Of a stretch of DNA of 64,000 nt, positions 39,309 through 48,530 are shown in pieces; the first letter of the stretch is position 1; each line of letters opens with the position of its first letter. Source of the DNA: Clostridia bacterium (GTDB lineage Bacteria > Bacillota > Clostridia > TANB77 > CAG-508); contig JAFUGK010000001.1 in assembly GCA_017469445.1 (NCBI GenBank), positions 108,872-172,871 on the forward strand, in the 5' to 3' direction. A program made the position numbers and the translations under genes. Under the pieces are notes generated by a model. That model made no database searches. It had not been told where the DNA came from and saw only the letters and a program-made list of their open reading frames with translations.

Positions 39309-39433
39309 TAGGAACGATATAATTCCAGTTATACTTCGTTAAAGACAAATTAAAACGCGGTTACATATACACATATGCGCCCTTGCCTTTTAATTTGTTT
39401 TTGCCTCGTCTAACAGAAATTCTATCGTTCCTA
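39309..39433. repeat. Long imperfect palindrome in the nrdD leader
   Basis: About 46-base arms (39309-39354 and 39388-39433) match roughly 75 percent in inverted orientation, with TAGGAACGAT...ATCGTTCCTA at the ends. Located 16-140 bases before the nrdD start. It may be a foldback element that now forms part of the leader RNA; no NrdR box recognised. Confidence 0.55.
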
Positions 39434-39681
39434 TCATGATTACAATAATATTTTTCACTTTCAAACTTCTCTTTTGAACTTTTCTTATCTTTTCTTTTGC
39501 TCTTTTTTATTCCGTTTTGGAATTTCGCTTCATTTGTATTTTTGTAATTTTATATTTATAAAATTGTAATGTCAAATGTTACATCTTATGTTAATTTTAG
39601 AAAAATTTGTTTGTTTTTTAATGGTTTTATCGATTTGTCTTTTAGTTTTTACAATTAATTACAAAAAGTCTTTTAGTCAAA
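39434..39681. other. AT-rich gene-free region upstream of nrdD
   Basis: About 250 bases, pyrimidine-rich on the plus strand, without a gene, clear promoter or repeat that I can name. Confidence 0.4.
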
Positions 39682-39723
39682 GTAATAAAGCCTAACTCCT
39701 TGTAGGGAATTAGGCTTTATTAC
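39682..39723 (-). terminator. Terminator after the glucan synthase gene
   Basis: GTAATAAAGCCTAA (39682-39695) pairs perfectly with TTAGGCTTTATTAC (39710-39723), right after the stop at 39731. Confidence 0.8.
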
Positions 39724-39730
39724 ATTTTTG

Positions 39731-40261
39731 TTACATTATTATCTCTATCTCATTTATTCGTCCATCATCTACTAACTTAACTTTCTTTACATCAACTTCT
39801 TCTCCATTAAGCTTAAAGTTAGTTATTCCACTTTGCCTATTGTTCGGATTTCTTACTTTTATATTATATATACTAGTTTTATACCTATATCTAATAGAAT
39901 ACTCTTTCCATTCAGAATCTATACATGGCGAAATACTTAAATTTCCATCAATTATTTTAAGTCCTAATATTTCTTCTATTCCAACTTTATTAAACCATGA
40001 ACTTGAACCTGTATACCATGTCCATCCTCCTCTTCCAATTAAGTTAGGAGCTGTGTACATATCTGCAACAATCACATATGGCTCTACTTTGTATTTATTT
40101 TGTAATTCTCTTGTTCTAGCATGTTCTATTGGTACAATATATTTATAATACTTAACTGCCTTATCTCCATCTTTTAAGCAAGCAAATGCCCATATTGTCC
40201 ATATTGCGCCATGTGTGTACTGTTGTTGTGACCATTTTTTATATTCTCTCTTTTTAGCCAC
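39731..40261 (-). pseudogene. ndvB: 3' end of the interrupted cyclic beta-glucan synthase (GH94 C-terminus)
   Basis: The 176-codon frame begins in the mobile element (MAKKREYKKWSQQ, GTG start) and from QYTHGAIWTIWAFA onward is the missing C-terminal end of the GH94 domain whose main part ends at 54124. The boundary is inside the 10-base repeat 40210-40219 and codon register is the same on both sides. Joining the parts restores GGQYTHGAIW..., the family sequence. Present as a separate fragment it could be expressed only by read-through from the recombinase gene, which stops 10 bases upstream. Confidence 0.85.
40210..40219. other. attL core (CATGTGTGTA)
   Basis: Identical to 54115-54124. The element-side flank CTGTTGTTGTGACC (40220-40233) mirrors the element-side flank of the other end (TGTTGTTCTTGTGGAC in reverse complement), giving the dyad expected of a serine-integrase attP. 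Confidence 0.85.
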
Positions 40262-40270
40262 AAACCCTTG

Positions 40271-41908
40271 CTATACAGCCTTTCTCTCATATTCCTTTTT
40301 AGCACATATAAATTTTTCTAAATTGTCATTTAATTCTTGTAGTGGTTTAAAGTTAAAATAAATATCAACTTGTTTATCACTATGAATTTCTATTCTTTCT
40401 ATAAATTCTCTAATTATCTCTTTATTTGGTTTTTCCATATTCAAGAACTCATCTACCAAATTATTCAACTTTTCATTTTTATCTATTTGCTTATCTTCTC
40501 CATTAAGCTCTTTTTCAAGTTCTTTAATTCTTTTTTGTAAGTCGTGGGCATCATTCTTAATTCTATTTGCATTTTCAATATAGTTTTCAACTGTTATAAT
40601 TTCTGCAAGTCTATCTTCATATAATAGTTCTAGTTTTCTTGTTTCCTTTTTTATTTGAGTTTTATAATTCTCAATTTTATTTTCTAAATCCAATTTCTTA
40701 TCTTCTTTTGATTTAGACTTTTTTGCAATTTCTTCAAGTTTTTTCTTATTTGAATACTCTTTGCAAATTTCTCTTAAAACTACTATCATACTTTCTTCAA
40801 AAACTTGATAATTAAAATTATGTGGAGAACATACATCAAATTTTCCATATCGTCCATATCTTTGACATCTGCCATATATATTACCATTTTTATCTGGACT
40901 TCTTATTCCTATATATCCCTTACAATCATAGCATCTTAATAGTCCTTTAAACAAATAATCGTTTTCAACAACTCTTGAACCTTTTGTATCTTCAATTATT
41001 CTTCTTGCTCTTTGATAATCTTCTTGTGATACTATTGCTTCGTGCATGTTAGGAACTCTTATCCAATCTTCTTCTGGAACATCTACGAATTTTTTAGATT
41101 TAAAGCTAATCTTTTTTCTCTTACCTTGTATAACTGTTCCAGTATATACCTCATTTGAAAGAATAAATCTAACTGTAGATTGAGCCCATAAGCCATAAGT
41201 TATTGATTTCGTTCCTCTATTTCTTTTATTATAATCAGATGGAATTGGTATTTTTTGTTCTGACAAATAATCTGCTATTTGCATTGTTCCATATCCTTCA
41301 AGAAACATTCTAAAAATAGTTTTAACAACTTTTGCTGCTTCTTCATCTTTTATTAAATGATATTTATTTTCTGGATCTTTCTTGTATCCATAAGGTGCAG
41401 TTCCTAAATATTCTCCCTGCTTTCTTTTTGATTGTAATACACTATTTATCTTTTTAGATGTGTCTTTTGCATACATTTCATTTAATATAGATTTGAAAGG
41501 TGCAATATCATTATTTGCAGAGTCTAGTCCTGTATCTATATTGTCTAAAATAGCAATATATCTTACATTATGCTCTGGAAAATAAGTTTCTGTATAATAT
41601 CCAGATTGCACATAGTTTCTTCCAAGTCTTGATAAATCCTTTGTAATAATCATATTTATTTTGCCTTGTTCAATATCTTCTATCATTTTATTGAATGCTG
41701 GTCTATCAAAACTTGTGCCACTTACCCCATCATCAACATACTCTGAAATAAAATTAAGTTTATTTTCCTTAATATATTGCATAAGTAATGTTCTTTGATT
41801 TTGTATACTCTCGCTTTCTGAATATTTTTCCTTTTCTTCGTCTTCTTTTGAAAGTCTTATATATATGCCTACTTTATAATCAATATTATTCATTATATTA
41901 AAGCTCAT
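40271..41908 (-). CDS. Large serine recombinase (TnpX-like)
   Basis: 545 residues. Catalytic serine in GIYIRLSKEDEE (about residue 18), resolvase fold with SRLGRNYVQSGYYTE, recombinase domain (GTAPYGYKKDPENKYHLIKDEEAA), zinc ribbon CYDCKGYIGIRSPDKNG... ending near VCSPHNF, coiled coil (about residues 390-500) and a C-terminal helical tail. Should excise and insert the element by 2-base staggered cuts within the repeated core. Shorter than TnpX of Tn4451. It lies directly beside the left end, as usual. No in-frame CGG. Confidence 0.93.
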   Translation of the reverse strand: MSFNIMNNIDYKVGIYIRLSKEDEEKEKYSESESIQNQRTLLMQYIKENKLNFISEYVDDGVSGTSFDRPAFNKMIEDIEQGKINMIITKDLSRLGRNYVQSGYYTETYFPEHNVRYIAILDNIDTGLDSANNDIAPFKSILNEMYAKDTSKKINSVLQSKRKQGEYLGTAPYGYKKDPENKYHLIKDEEAAKVVKTIFRMFLEGYGTMQIADYLSEQKIPIPSDYNKRNRGTKSITYGLWAQSTVRFILSNEVYTGTVIQGKRKKISFKSKKFVDVPEEDWIRVPNMHEAIVSQEDYQRARRIIEDTKGSRVVENDYLFKGLLRCYDCKGYIGIRSPDKNGNIYGRCQRYGRYGKFDVCSPHNFNYQVFEESMIVVLREICKEYSNKKKLEEIAKKSKSKEDKKLDLENKIENYKTQIKKETRKLELLYEDRLAEIITVENYIENANRIKNDAHDLQKRIKELEKELNGEDKQIDKNEKLNNLVDEFLNMEKPNKEIIREFIERIEIHSDKQVDIYFNFKPLQELNDNLEKFICAKKEYERKAV

Positions 41909-42023
41909 TTTTCCTCCTTCCTGCTAAAAATAATGAGATAATATTGATACTCTTCTGACCAGAATTATATCATATTATCTCATTTATTGCTATCTATTTA
42001 CTATAATTTATTATTGGGATATA

Positions 42024-42167
42024 TTAACTTTTTAAGCAATAATTTCCAAATGCTCTTTCAACTATTCTTTCAAGTGTTTCTCCATTATTATTAAATATAA
42101 TGTTAAATCTAAATTCATTTTTCTTTTTATATTTTTTCTTTTTAACATCCTGTTTTACTTCAGCCAT
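42024..42167 (-). CDS. Small conserved ORF next to the recombinase
   Basis: 47 residues, MAEVKQDVKKKKYKKKNEF then RFNIIFNNNGETLERIVERAF; very basic N-terminus and an amphipathic C-terminal part. A GGAGGGATAAGAT ribosome binding site precedes ATG 42167. Similar small basic proteins accompany large serine recombinases in Clostridia elements; role (excision/regulation) is inference. Confidence 0.6.
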   Translation of the reverse strand: MAEVKQDVKKKKYKKKNEFRFNIIFNNNGETLERIVERAFGNYCLKS

Positions 42168-42225
42168 ATCTTATCCCTCCTTACCTTATTTTTTCCTGAT
42201 TTTACAATTTTATACAATAATCCTT

Positions 42226-42699
42226 TTAATAAACTCTTGAACTTCTTATGCTACTTGCTTGTACCACATTTCTCACAATTTTAGGTACATCAAATGTAAC
42301 ATTAATATCTTTTTTCACAACTAAATTACTAGAATTATTTGCATAATCATATATAGACCTATTCCATTTTGCAAAATCAACATCTGACATTTCGGTTTTA
42401 GTTGATAAAACCTTATTATCTTTATCTATTCGTGCAAGTAATTTATAATATTCTTCTCTATCTTCTTTCTCTTTTGCATTTCTAACATAACTTTTGCTAT
42501 ATTCTTTATTATAAGCTTTTTTTCTTTCTAGCGATTGCTGTTTCTTGTATTGTTTCTCTTTTTTATATCTTTTATCTTTAGTTACAATTTTAGATACATA
42601 TTGAGGTGTCTTTTTAATAATAGGTGCTATCTCTGATGGTCTCTTGTGTTCCTCATAATATAATCTGATTATTTCTTGTTTTACTTCATCTGCCTCCAT
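42226..42699 (-). CDS. Helix-turn-helix protein of the element
   Basis: 157 residues. N-terminal helix-turn-helix resembling sigma-70 region 4 or an insertion-element HTH (RLYYEEHKRPSEIAPIIKKTPQYVSKIVTKD), followed by a lysine-rich coiled region and a non-descript C-terminus. Likely a DNA-binding regulator. Start at ATG after GGAGGGAG. No known family firmly recognised. Confidence 0.65.
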   Translation of the reverse strand: MEADEVKQEIIRLYYEEHKRPSEIAPIIKKTPQYVSKIVTKDKRYKKEKQYKKQQSLERKKAYNKEYSKSYVRNAKEKEDREEYYKLLARIDKDNKVLSTKTEMSDVDFAKWNRSIYDYANNSSNLVVKKDINVTFDVPKIVRNVVQASSIRSSRVY

Positions 42700-42892
42700 T
42701 TTCTCCCTCCTTTCTTGGTTTCATTTTTTACTTGCAATTTTTAGATACAATTATAGATTTGTTATTTTATTGTATTTATTTTATTGTTTACTAACATAAG
42801 TTTACCATGAAAGTTTGACACTGTCAATAGTTTATGATAAAATATTTATAATAAAATAACATTTATTTAAAAAATGTAGTTAGGAGTAGGTT

Positions 42893-43897
42893 ATGGATAG
42901 CTTATTTAATATGTTAGATACCAATTGCAATAAATTTTATTTCGATGAGAGTAATAAAAAGAAGATAATTATTTACCAGATATATAAGAAATATCAAAAT
43001 ACATATACTTCTCATATAAAGAAAGAAGAATATAATATTGGAGAGCAACTTTGTGATTTTCTTAACACAGATTTTGAAACTCCTGACAGCTTTAAGACTC
43101 TTATAAAAAAATATGGAATAAACTTCTTTTTGAATTTAACAGATATAAGGTATTCTGATTATCCTGTATCTTCTGATGAATATGAAAAATCACAAGATAC
43201 ATTAATTAACGATAATAAATATATTTTTAGCTTATTTAGGCAAGACTTAATACTTGATATCGAATATATATTTAATATGCATAATCTGGAAGAAATAAAA
43301 GACTTAACTCCATTACAAAGATTTCAAGTTATGACAAATAGTGATGTTAGTAGTAAATCATTAGAAAAAATCGATAACAATAAAGTAAAAATAAATTTAT
43401 CTGCATTTGAGATATTAAGAGATTATTCTAATTATCCTATGAGGCAAGATGAAACACAAAGAATAGTTAGTAAAGCAAATATAAATTCTTCTTATTTCAT
43501 TGAATGTACTGATATTATACAAACACTGCTTATAGAACTTTTAGAAATAGCAAAACTTAATATTGAAATAAAAAAATGTAGAAATTGTGGCAAATTCTTT
43601 GTTCCAGATAATAGATCAGATGAAATATATTGTAGTAATATTTATGAAAATGGTAAGACTTGTAAAGAAATTGGTCATTTTAAAGTACAACAAAAATTAA
43701 TACAAGAGAATGATGATTTAAGAATTTATAGAAATGTTTATCAAAAATTGTTATTAAGAACAAGAAGAAATCCAAGTAATACTAAATATGCAAGAGAGTT
43801 TGAAATTTTCAAAGATGATAATAATAAATGGAAAGAAAATATTAGTAAAGGTGTAAGTACTGAAAAAGAATACATAGAATGGCTAAAAAAACAATAA
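42893..43897 (+). CDS. DUF6076-like protein with C-terminal zinc-finger-like motif
   Basis: 334 residues, plus strand, divergent from the HTH gene. Mostly helical, Asp/Asn/Tyr-rich N-terminal region without recognisable motifs, then a metal-site-like segment KCRNCGKFFVPDNRSDEIYCSN...GKTCKEIGHF (four Cys, one His), then a basic helical tail ending RTRRNPSNTKYAREF. Proteins of this layout (DUF6076) are common cargo of Clostridia mobile elements; function unknown. Start ATG preceded by GGAGTAGGTT. Followed by its own terminator. Confidence 0.7.
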   Translation: MDSLFNMLDTNCNKFYFDESNKKKIIIYQIYKKYQNTYTSHIKKEEYNIGEQLCDFLNTDFETPDSFKTLIKKYGINFFLNLTDIRYSDYPVSSDEYEKSQDTLINDNKYIFSLFRQDLILDIEYIFNMHNLEEIKDLTPLQRFQVMTNSDVSSKSLEKIDNNKVKINLSAFEILRDYSNYPMRQDETQRIVSKANINSSYFIECTDIIQTLLIELLEIAKLNIEIKKCRNCGKFFVPDNRSDEIYCSNIYENGKTCKEIGHFKVQQKLIQENDDLRIYRNVYQKLLLRTRRNPSNTKYAREFEIFKDDNNKWKENISKGVSTEKEYIEWLKKQ

Positions 43898-43922
43898 AGG
43901 TAGATTGATTTCTACCTTTATT
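43893..43922 (+). terminator. Terminator of the DUF6076-like gene
   Basis: AATAAAGGTAGA (43893-43904) pairs with TCTACCTTTATT (43911-43922), followed by T-rich sequence. Confidence 0.75.
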
Positions 43923-43972
43923 TATTTCCTTTCGTTAAATATTACAATTTAGATAATGTTTTTAAAATAGTA

Positions 43973-44935
43973 CTAACAAATGTATTTCCTATGAGATACT
44001 CTAACATTACTTTGATTAACCATTGCATAAAGAAGTGTTGTATCAATTTTAGTATGTCCTAATAGATGTTGTACTTGTTCTATTGGCATACCTTTATCTA
44101 TTGCTCGAGTTGCTAATGTTCTTCTAAACTTGTGTGGATGTACTTTACATATTCCAAGTTCTTTACCAAGTCTTTTTAACATTGTTTCTATTCCTCTATA
44201 ACTTATTCTTTTATAAGGCTGATATTGACTAACTATTAATGCATTATTATCATCAGTTCTACTACTTAAATATTCTTGTAAATGTAATTTTGCTTTACCA
44301 TCAAAATAAACTTCTCTCATTTTTTTACCTTTACCAAATACTATACATGATTTATTTTCAAAGTTAATATCTTCAATATTAAGATTTACGAGTTCACTTA
44401 TTCTCATTCCTGATGAAGAAAGTAAATCAATAATTGCTAAATTTCTAATATTATCACATTTATTTCTTAGTCTTTCTAATATCTCATCTGAATATGTTTC
44501 TTTAACTAATTTTTCTGTTTTAATTTTGTGTATTCTTCTTGTAGGATTTTTTATAATATAATCTTCCTCTTCCAAGAAAGTAAAAAAACTAGATAGTGAT
44601 CTTCTTACTCCATCAATAGTTGTACTCTTAGAATTATTTATACCTTGATAATATGATAAATAATCTCTTATATCTTCTGTATCTATCGTTCTTATATCTT
44701 TATTTAGATATTCAAATAATTTAATAATATGTGTATTGTAATTTCTGATTGTTAAATCTGAACATCCTTCTAATTTTTTAGAGCTAATATATTTATCCAA
44801 ATACTCATTATTAGATATTTCATTATCATTAGAATCTAATCTTTTGTAAAGTGTTTCGTTCAATTTTGACATTTGATAATTATTCAAATATTGATTCATT
44901 TCTGAACATACAATTTTTATAATGTTCTCATTCAT
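43973..44935 (-). CDS. Tyrosine recombinase (XerC/D-like)
   Basis: 320 residues with N-terminal SAM-like domain (YISSKKLEGCSDLTIRNYNTHII) and the catalytic domain: Arg in SSGMRISELVNL, Lys in GKGKKMREV, HxxR in HPHKFRRTLAT, His in LLGHTKIDTTLLYA with the Tyr nucleophile. A second recombinase in an element that already has a serine recombinase; it may resolve dimers or be left from another insertion. Terminal sequences of its own were not found. No in-frame CGG. Confidence 0.88.
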   Translation of the reverse strand: MNENIIKIVCSEMNQYLNNYQMSKLNETLYKRLDSNDNEISNNEYLDKYISSKKLEGCSDLTIRNYNTHIIKLFEYLNKDIRTIDTEDIRDYLSYYQGINNSKSTTIDGVRRSLSSFFTFLEEEDYIIKNPTRRIHKIKTEKLVKETYSDEILERLRNKCDNIRNLAIIDLLSSSGMRISELVNLNIEDINFENKSCIVFGKGKKMREVYFDGKAKLHLQEYLSSRTDDNNALIVSQYQPYKRISYRGIETMLKRLGKELGICKVHPHKFRRTLATRAIDKGMPIEQVQHLLGHTKIDTTLLYAMVNQSNVRVSHRKYIC

Positions 44936-45044
44936 TATTCATTCCTCCTTATAAATTAGAATGAATATATTATAGAACGAAAATTAGCAGATAACAAAAC
45001 CTGCTAATTAAAATATTATATAAAATTGTATGTAATAACTATTT

Positions 45045-45302
45045 TTAATATAATTCGTTTGCTTCTTCTTGGGTTATAATGTTTTGTTGAACAGAAAAGT
45101 CTATTTGATTTTTTCTTTCGTTTACATCTTCAATAGATTTTAAATGATTGATTAAATCTTTCTTTCCATCAACAACTGTTCCATCTTGGTTATATAAATA
45201 ATTTTCATTATGAGTTGCTTTGAAAATTCCAAATCCAATAGCAACTATTACTAATATTACAAGTATTACACAAATTATTACTTTTTTATTGTTCATAATC
45301 AT
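45045..45302 (-). CDS. Small single-pass membrane protein
   Basis: 85 residues, one N-terminal membrane helix (VIICVILVILVIVAIGFGIF) and a short soluble C-terminus (KDLINHLKSIEDVNERKNQ). Abuts the DUF3021 gene (TAA/ATG region), so probably one operon with it and the LytTR regulator. Start assigned at the first methionine. Function unknown. Confidence 0.55.
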   Translation of the reverse strand: MIMNNKKVIICVILVILVIVAIGFGIFKATHNENYLYNQDGTVVDGKKDLINHLKSIEDVNERKNQIDFSVQQNIITQEEANELY

Positions 45303-45577
45303 TACCCCCTTTCTTTTGTTTTATTTAATTTATTATTAAGGTTATTTACTATGGACTTATCATATAGAATTTGTGCTATAACTGCAATTACATAAATTAT
45401 TATATACACCACAAAAGTTTCTACAAAACTTATTTTAAAATTTTCTATAAATGTTTCATTGATAGCTCCAATACTATTTAATGTTAATGTTTTTATTATT
45501 GCAAAAATAAAATTAAATATAATATTTCCAAGTACAAATTCAATAGCATAAATATAATATTTTTTAAGCCACTTCAT
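45302..45577 (-). CDS. DUF3021-like membrane protein
   Basis: 91 residues, two to three membrane helices (IEFVLGNIIFNFIFAII; ISFVETFVVYIIIYVIAVIAQ). The size and place, immediately after a LytTR regulator, fit DUF3021 proteins, which usually act with that regulator in an operon. Overlaps its neighbours by a base or so, indicating translational coupling. Confidence 0.7.
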   Translation of the reverse strand: MKWLKKYYIYAIEFVLGNIIFNFIFAIIKTLTLNSIGAINETFIENFKISFVETFVVYIIIYVIAVIAQILYDKSIVNNLNNKLNKTKERG

Positions 45578-45578
45578 A

Positions 45579-46034
45579 CTACATCATCCTTTCATCCAAA
45601 TAATTCATAACTTCTTTTATCTTTCGCCTAGATACAAATTGTTCAGAGTTATCATTAAACCTTACGATTATATTTCTGTTTTCTCCAATATCAAAACTCT
45701 TAACTTGTTTAATATTTATAATACAGCTTTTTGATATTCTTAAAAAATCTTTGCTCTTTTTCTCTATTTCATATAGTTTGCTTTTTACTCTATATTCTTT
45801 ATCTTTGGTTTTGCAGAAGTTATAATTACCTTCACTATAAAAATACATTATTTCGTTAATACTAACTTGAATCATATTATAGCCATCATATACCACAATT
45901 TTATTATTACTATATTCTTTTATATATTCAATTAAGTTTACTACTTCATTATTATTTTCTGATGATTCAATATTTATATTTAATTCGTTCTTTTCTAATT
46001 CTTTATTTACAGATCTGTTTATATGAATATTCAT
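45579..46034 (-). CDS. LytTR-domain transcriptional regulator
   Basis: 151 residues: short N-terminal part, then a LytTR DNA-binding domain (INEIMYFYSEGNYNFCKTKDKEYRVKSKL, FLRISKSCIINIKQVKSF, QFVSRRKIKEVMNYLD). No receiver domain, so not a classical response regulator. With the DUF3021-like and small membrane genes it forms a compact module often controlling bacteriocin/immunity or transporter genes; the target here might be the upstream ABC-F operon, which is inference. Confidence 0.8.
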   Translation of the reverse strand: MNIHINRSVNKELEKNELNINIESSENNNEVVNLIEYIKEYSNNKIVVYDGYNMIQVSINEIMYFYSEGNYNFCKTKDKEYRVKSKLYEIEKKSKDFLRISKSCIINIKQVKSFDIGENRNIIVRFNDNSEQFVSRRKIKEVMNYLDERMM

Positions 46035-46140
46035 AACAAAATTTCATTCCTCTCTTTTGTTATTTTTATTATATAATTTTGCTTCTAATATGTCTATAAA
46101 ATATAGATAAGAGGGCTTATTTTTAGATAAAAGGTCAAAA

Positions 46141-46168
46141 AAATATGAGTAATTGCTTACTCATATTT
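46141..46168 (-). terminator. Terminator after the ABC-F gene
   Basis: AAATATGAGTAA (46141-46152) pairs perfectly with TTACTCATATTT (46157-46168). Separates the ABC-F gene from the LytTR gene. Confidence 0.75.
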
Positions 46169-46236
46169 CATTATATAATTTGTTTACAATACCAAAATCT
46201 TGTAAACATCTCAATAACTTGTAATTTATCGCACAC

Positions 46237-47736
46237 CTACTTTTCTATATTTATTATTTTTGTTGCGATTTTTTCAATAAATCTTTCATCGTGTTCTACA
46301 AAAATAATAGTAGGATTATAATTTAAAATTGTATTTTCAATTTGTTCCCTTGTTAATATATCAATATAATTTAAAGGTTCATCCCATATATAAATATTTG
46401 CTTGTTCTGAAATACTTTTTGCTATTAATACTTTTTTCTTTTGCCCTTCACTCATATCTTGAATATTAGTATCAAAATCATTTTTGGATAATCCCATTTT
46501 TACTAACATTGCTTTAAAAATACTTTCATCTATTTTGTTTTCCTGTGCAAATGATTTTAAATTTCCTTTTAAATAATCTGTATTTTGAGATACATAAGAT
46601 ATTTTTAAATCATTTGCAACTTTGAACTCGCCATTATATTGTAACTTTTCTCCTAATATAAGTTTTAATATACTTGATTTTCCAATTCCATTTTTTCCTA
46701 TTATTGCAACTCTATCTCCATTATTTACTTCAAATGAAATTGGATTAAATATTGTTTTATCATTATATTTTACTTGTAAATTATTTATTAGAACTAATGG
46801 ATTTTTATTACTTGTTAAAGGAATCAATTTTAATTTATCATTCCTATCAACATTTCTCAATAAATTAGTTTTTTCATCTATTGCCCTATCAATTCTTTGT
46901 TCCATAACCTTTGAACTTTTCATCATTTTAGAAGCCTTATGTCCTACATATCCTTTGTCTATTGTAGTTTCTGAATTAAATTTTTTACTTTTTCCTTTTT
47001 CAGCTTCATTTGACCATTTTGCAACATTTTTAGAGGCAATTTCAAGTCTATTTATATCTTTTTGTAATCTTTCATTTTGCATTATTTCAAAATTATCCTG
47101 TCTATCTTTATTTTCTTTCCAAGATGAAAAATTACCCTGTTGTATTTCAATGTTGCTATTATTTATAGCAATTATATGATTTACAACCTTATCTAAAAAG
47201 TTTCTATCGTGAGATACTAATATAAATCCTTTTTTCTTTTCTAAATAACTCACTAAATTATTTCTTGTTTCAATATCTAAATGATTTGTAGGCTCATCTA
47301 TTAGTAAGAAATTATTACCTTTTAAAAATAAACTTATTAAAAGTATTTTTACTTGCTCTCCACCACTTAATACATTAAAGTTTCTATATAATATTTCTGT
47401 ATTTGTGTTAAGCAGATTCAATTCTTTTATAATTTCCCAATCTTCAACATTTGGAGCAATCTCATTTACTATTTCTATTGCCATTCTATCTTTGTTTGTT
47501 ACTTCAAAAGGAAAATAATCAACATCAACATTCTTTGATATTGTTCCTTTATATTTATATTTTCCCTGTAATAACTTTAGGAATGTAGTTTTTCCTTTTC
47601 CATTTCTCCCAATTAATCCTAATTTCCAATCAGTATCAATATTAAATGAAACATCTTCAAATATATTATTATAGCTTCCATCATAATAAAATGTTAAATT
47701 ATTTACACTTATTAAAGACATTACTCCTCCAATCAC
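46237..47736 (-). CDS. ABC-F ribosomal protection protein, Lsa-like
   Basis: About 494 residues, two ABC domains, no membrane part. First Walker A LGLIGRNGKGKTTFL, signature VLSGGEQVK, Walker B NFLLIDEPTNHLDI; second Walker A VAIIGKNGIGKSSIL, signature DMSEGQKKKV, Walker B IYIWDEPLNYIDI. The linker between them is rich in Lys/Asn. The N-terminus SLISVNNLTFYYDGSYNNIFEDVSF and domain lengths match the Lsa family, known for reduced binding of lincosamides, streptogramin A and pleuromutilins to the ribosome. Drug spectrum cannot be judged from sequence. Start at the internal MSLISV methionine is likelier than the first ATG. It follows the TfoX-like gene by 12 bases. Confidence 0.85.
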   Translation of the reverse strand: MIGGVMSLISVNNLTFYYDGSYNNIFEDVSFNIDTDWKLGLIGRNGKGKTTFLKLLQGKYKYKGTISKNVDVDYFPFEVTNKDRMAIEIVNEIAPNVEDWEIIKELNLLNTNTEILYRNFNVLSGGEQVKILLISLFLKGNNFLLIDEPTNHLDIETRNNLVSYLEKKKGFILVSHDRNFLDKVVNHIIAINNSNIEIQQGNFSSWKENKDRQDNFEIMQNERLQKDINRLEIASKNVAKWSNEAEKGKSKKFNSETTIDKGYVGHKASKMMKSSKVMEQRIDRAIDEKTNLLRNVDRNDKLKLIPLTSNKNPLVLINNLQVKYNDKTIFNPISFEVNNGDRVAIIGKNGIGKSSILKLILGEKLQYNGEFKVANDLKISYVSQNTDYLKGNLKSFAQENKIDESIFKAMLVKMGLSKNDFDTNIQDMSEGQKKKVLIAKSISEQANIYIWDEPLNYIDILTREQIENTILNYNPTIIFVEHDERFIEKIATKIINIEK

Positions 47737-47748
47737 AACAATAACTTA

Positions 47749-48048
47749 CTATTTTTTGTTTGGTAAACCTTTGCAAGTTTCAATTACAATTTCTTTTAAT
47801 AATTCTTTATTATCAACATCATCGACTAAATACATTGGCTTTGCACTTTCATAAGGTATCTGTTCTTGCATATTATATTTCTTATTGGTATCAACTATTT
47901 TTACAAGTAATCTGTTATCATAGATTCCACCAAATAAAACATTATTATAATATAATAAGAACTCACCCATCATAGCTTTGCAAGTTATATTATCTAATAA
48001 ATCTAACTGTTCTAATATAAATTCTTTGTATTCTTTTGATGTTGCCAT
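47749..48048 (-). CDS. TfoX N-terminal domain protein
   Basis: 99 residues with the TfoX/Sxy N-terminal domain pattern: ITCKAMMGEFLLYYNNVLFGGIYDNRLLVKIV. No C-terminal domain. Twelve bases before the ABC-F gene, sharing a promoter at 48115-48143, so the two probably form one operon; the reason is unknown. Occurs as small stand-alone protein in many Firmicutes elements. Confidence 0.8.
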   Translation of the reverse strand: MATSKEYKEFILEQLDLLDNITCKAMMGEFLLYYNNVLFGGIYDNRLLVKIVDTNKKYNMQEQIPYESAKPMYLVDDVDNKELLKEIVIETCKGLPNKK

Positions 48049-48114
48049 AATAAAATCTCCTTTTTAACTTGTTTACAATATTACTTATATTGTTAACATC
48101 TTTATTTCTCTATA

Positions 48115-48143
48115 ATAATATCACAAAAGCGAATGAATTTCAA
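48115..48143 (-). promoter_or_regulatory. Promoter of the TfoX-like/ABC-F operon
   Basis: Minus strand TTGAAA (48138-48143), 17-bp spacer, TATTAT (48115-48120), about 65 bases before the TfoX-like start. Confidence 0.65.
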
Positions 48144-48164
48144 TTTCACTCACCTATTTTATAA

Positions 48165-48422
48165 TCACATTATCATAAACTTTTTTACTAGCTTTTGCAT
48201 ACATTTATTGCACACATGTTTATTATTGTAGTCTATTAAATCCTTTGTACTAGAACAAAAAATGCATTTATGACTATCTTTTACTAAACTTATTACATTA
48301 TTTTCAACATAAATATCCATTCTGTCATTAGTTTTTATACCAAATTTATCCCTTATCTCTTTTGGAATAACTATTCTTCCCAATTCATCCACTTTTCTAC
48401 TCATTTCTATATCTTTCTTCAT
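48165..48422 (-). CDS. AbrB-type regulator with C-terminal zinc finger
   Basis: 85 residues: SpoVT/AbrB swapped-hairpin (SRKVDELGRIVIPKEIRDKFGI, residues 8-29), then CIFCSS...CNKCMQKL, a C4 zinc-finger-like tail. Resembles AbrB/Abh regulators with an added metal site. Probably controls element genes such as the divergent XRE gene. Confidence 0.8.
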   Translation of the reverse strand: MKKDIEMSRKVDELGRIVIPKEIRDKFGIKTNDRMDIYVENNVISLVKDSHKCIFCSSTKDLIDYNNKHVCNKCMQKLVKKFMIM

Positions 48423-48530
48423 AATACTCCTCCAAATTATATTTTTATATCTTTTAGCAGGCTATCTGCTAAATTATAACATAATAAATATTATAAAATC
48501 AATACATAATAATAGTATTGAGGGTAGATT

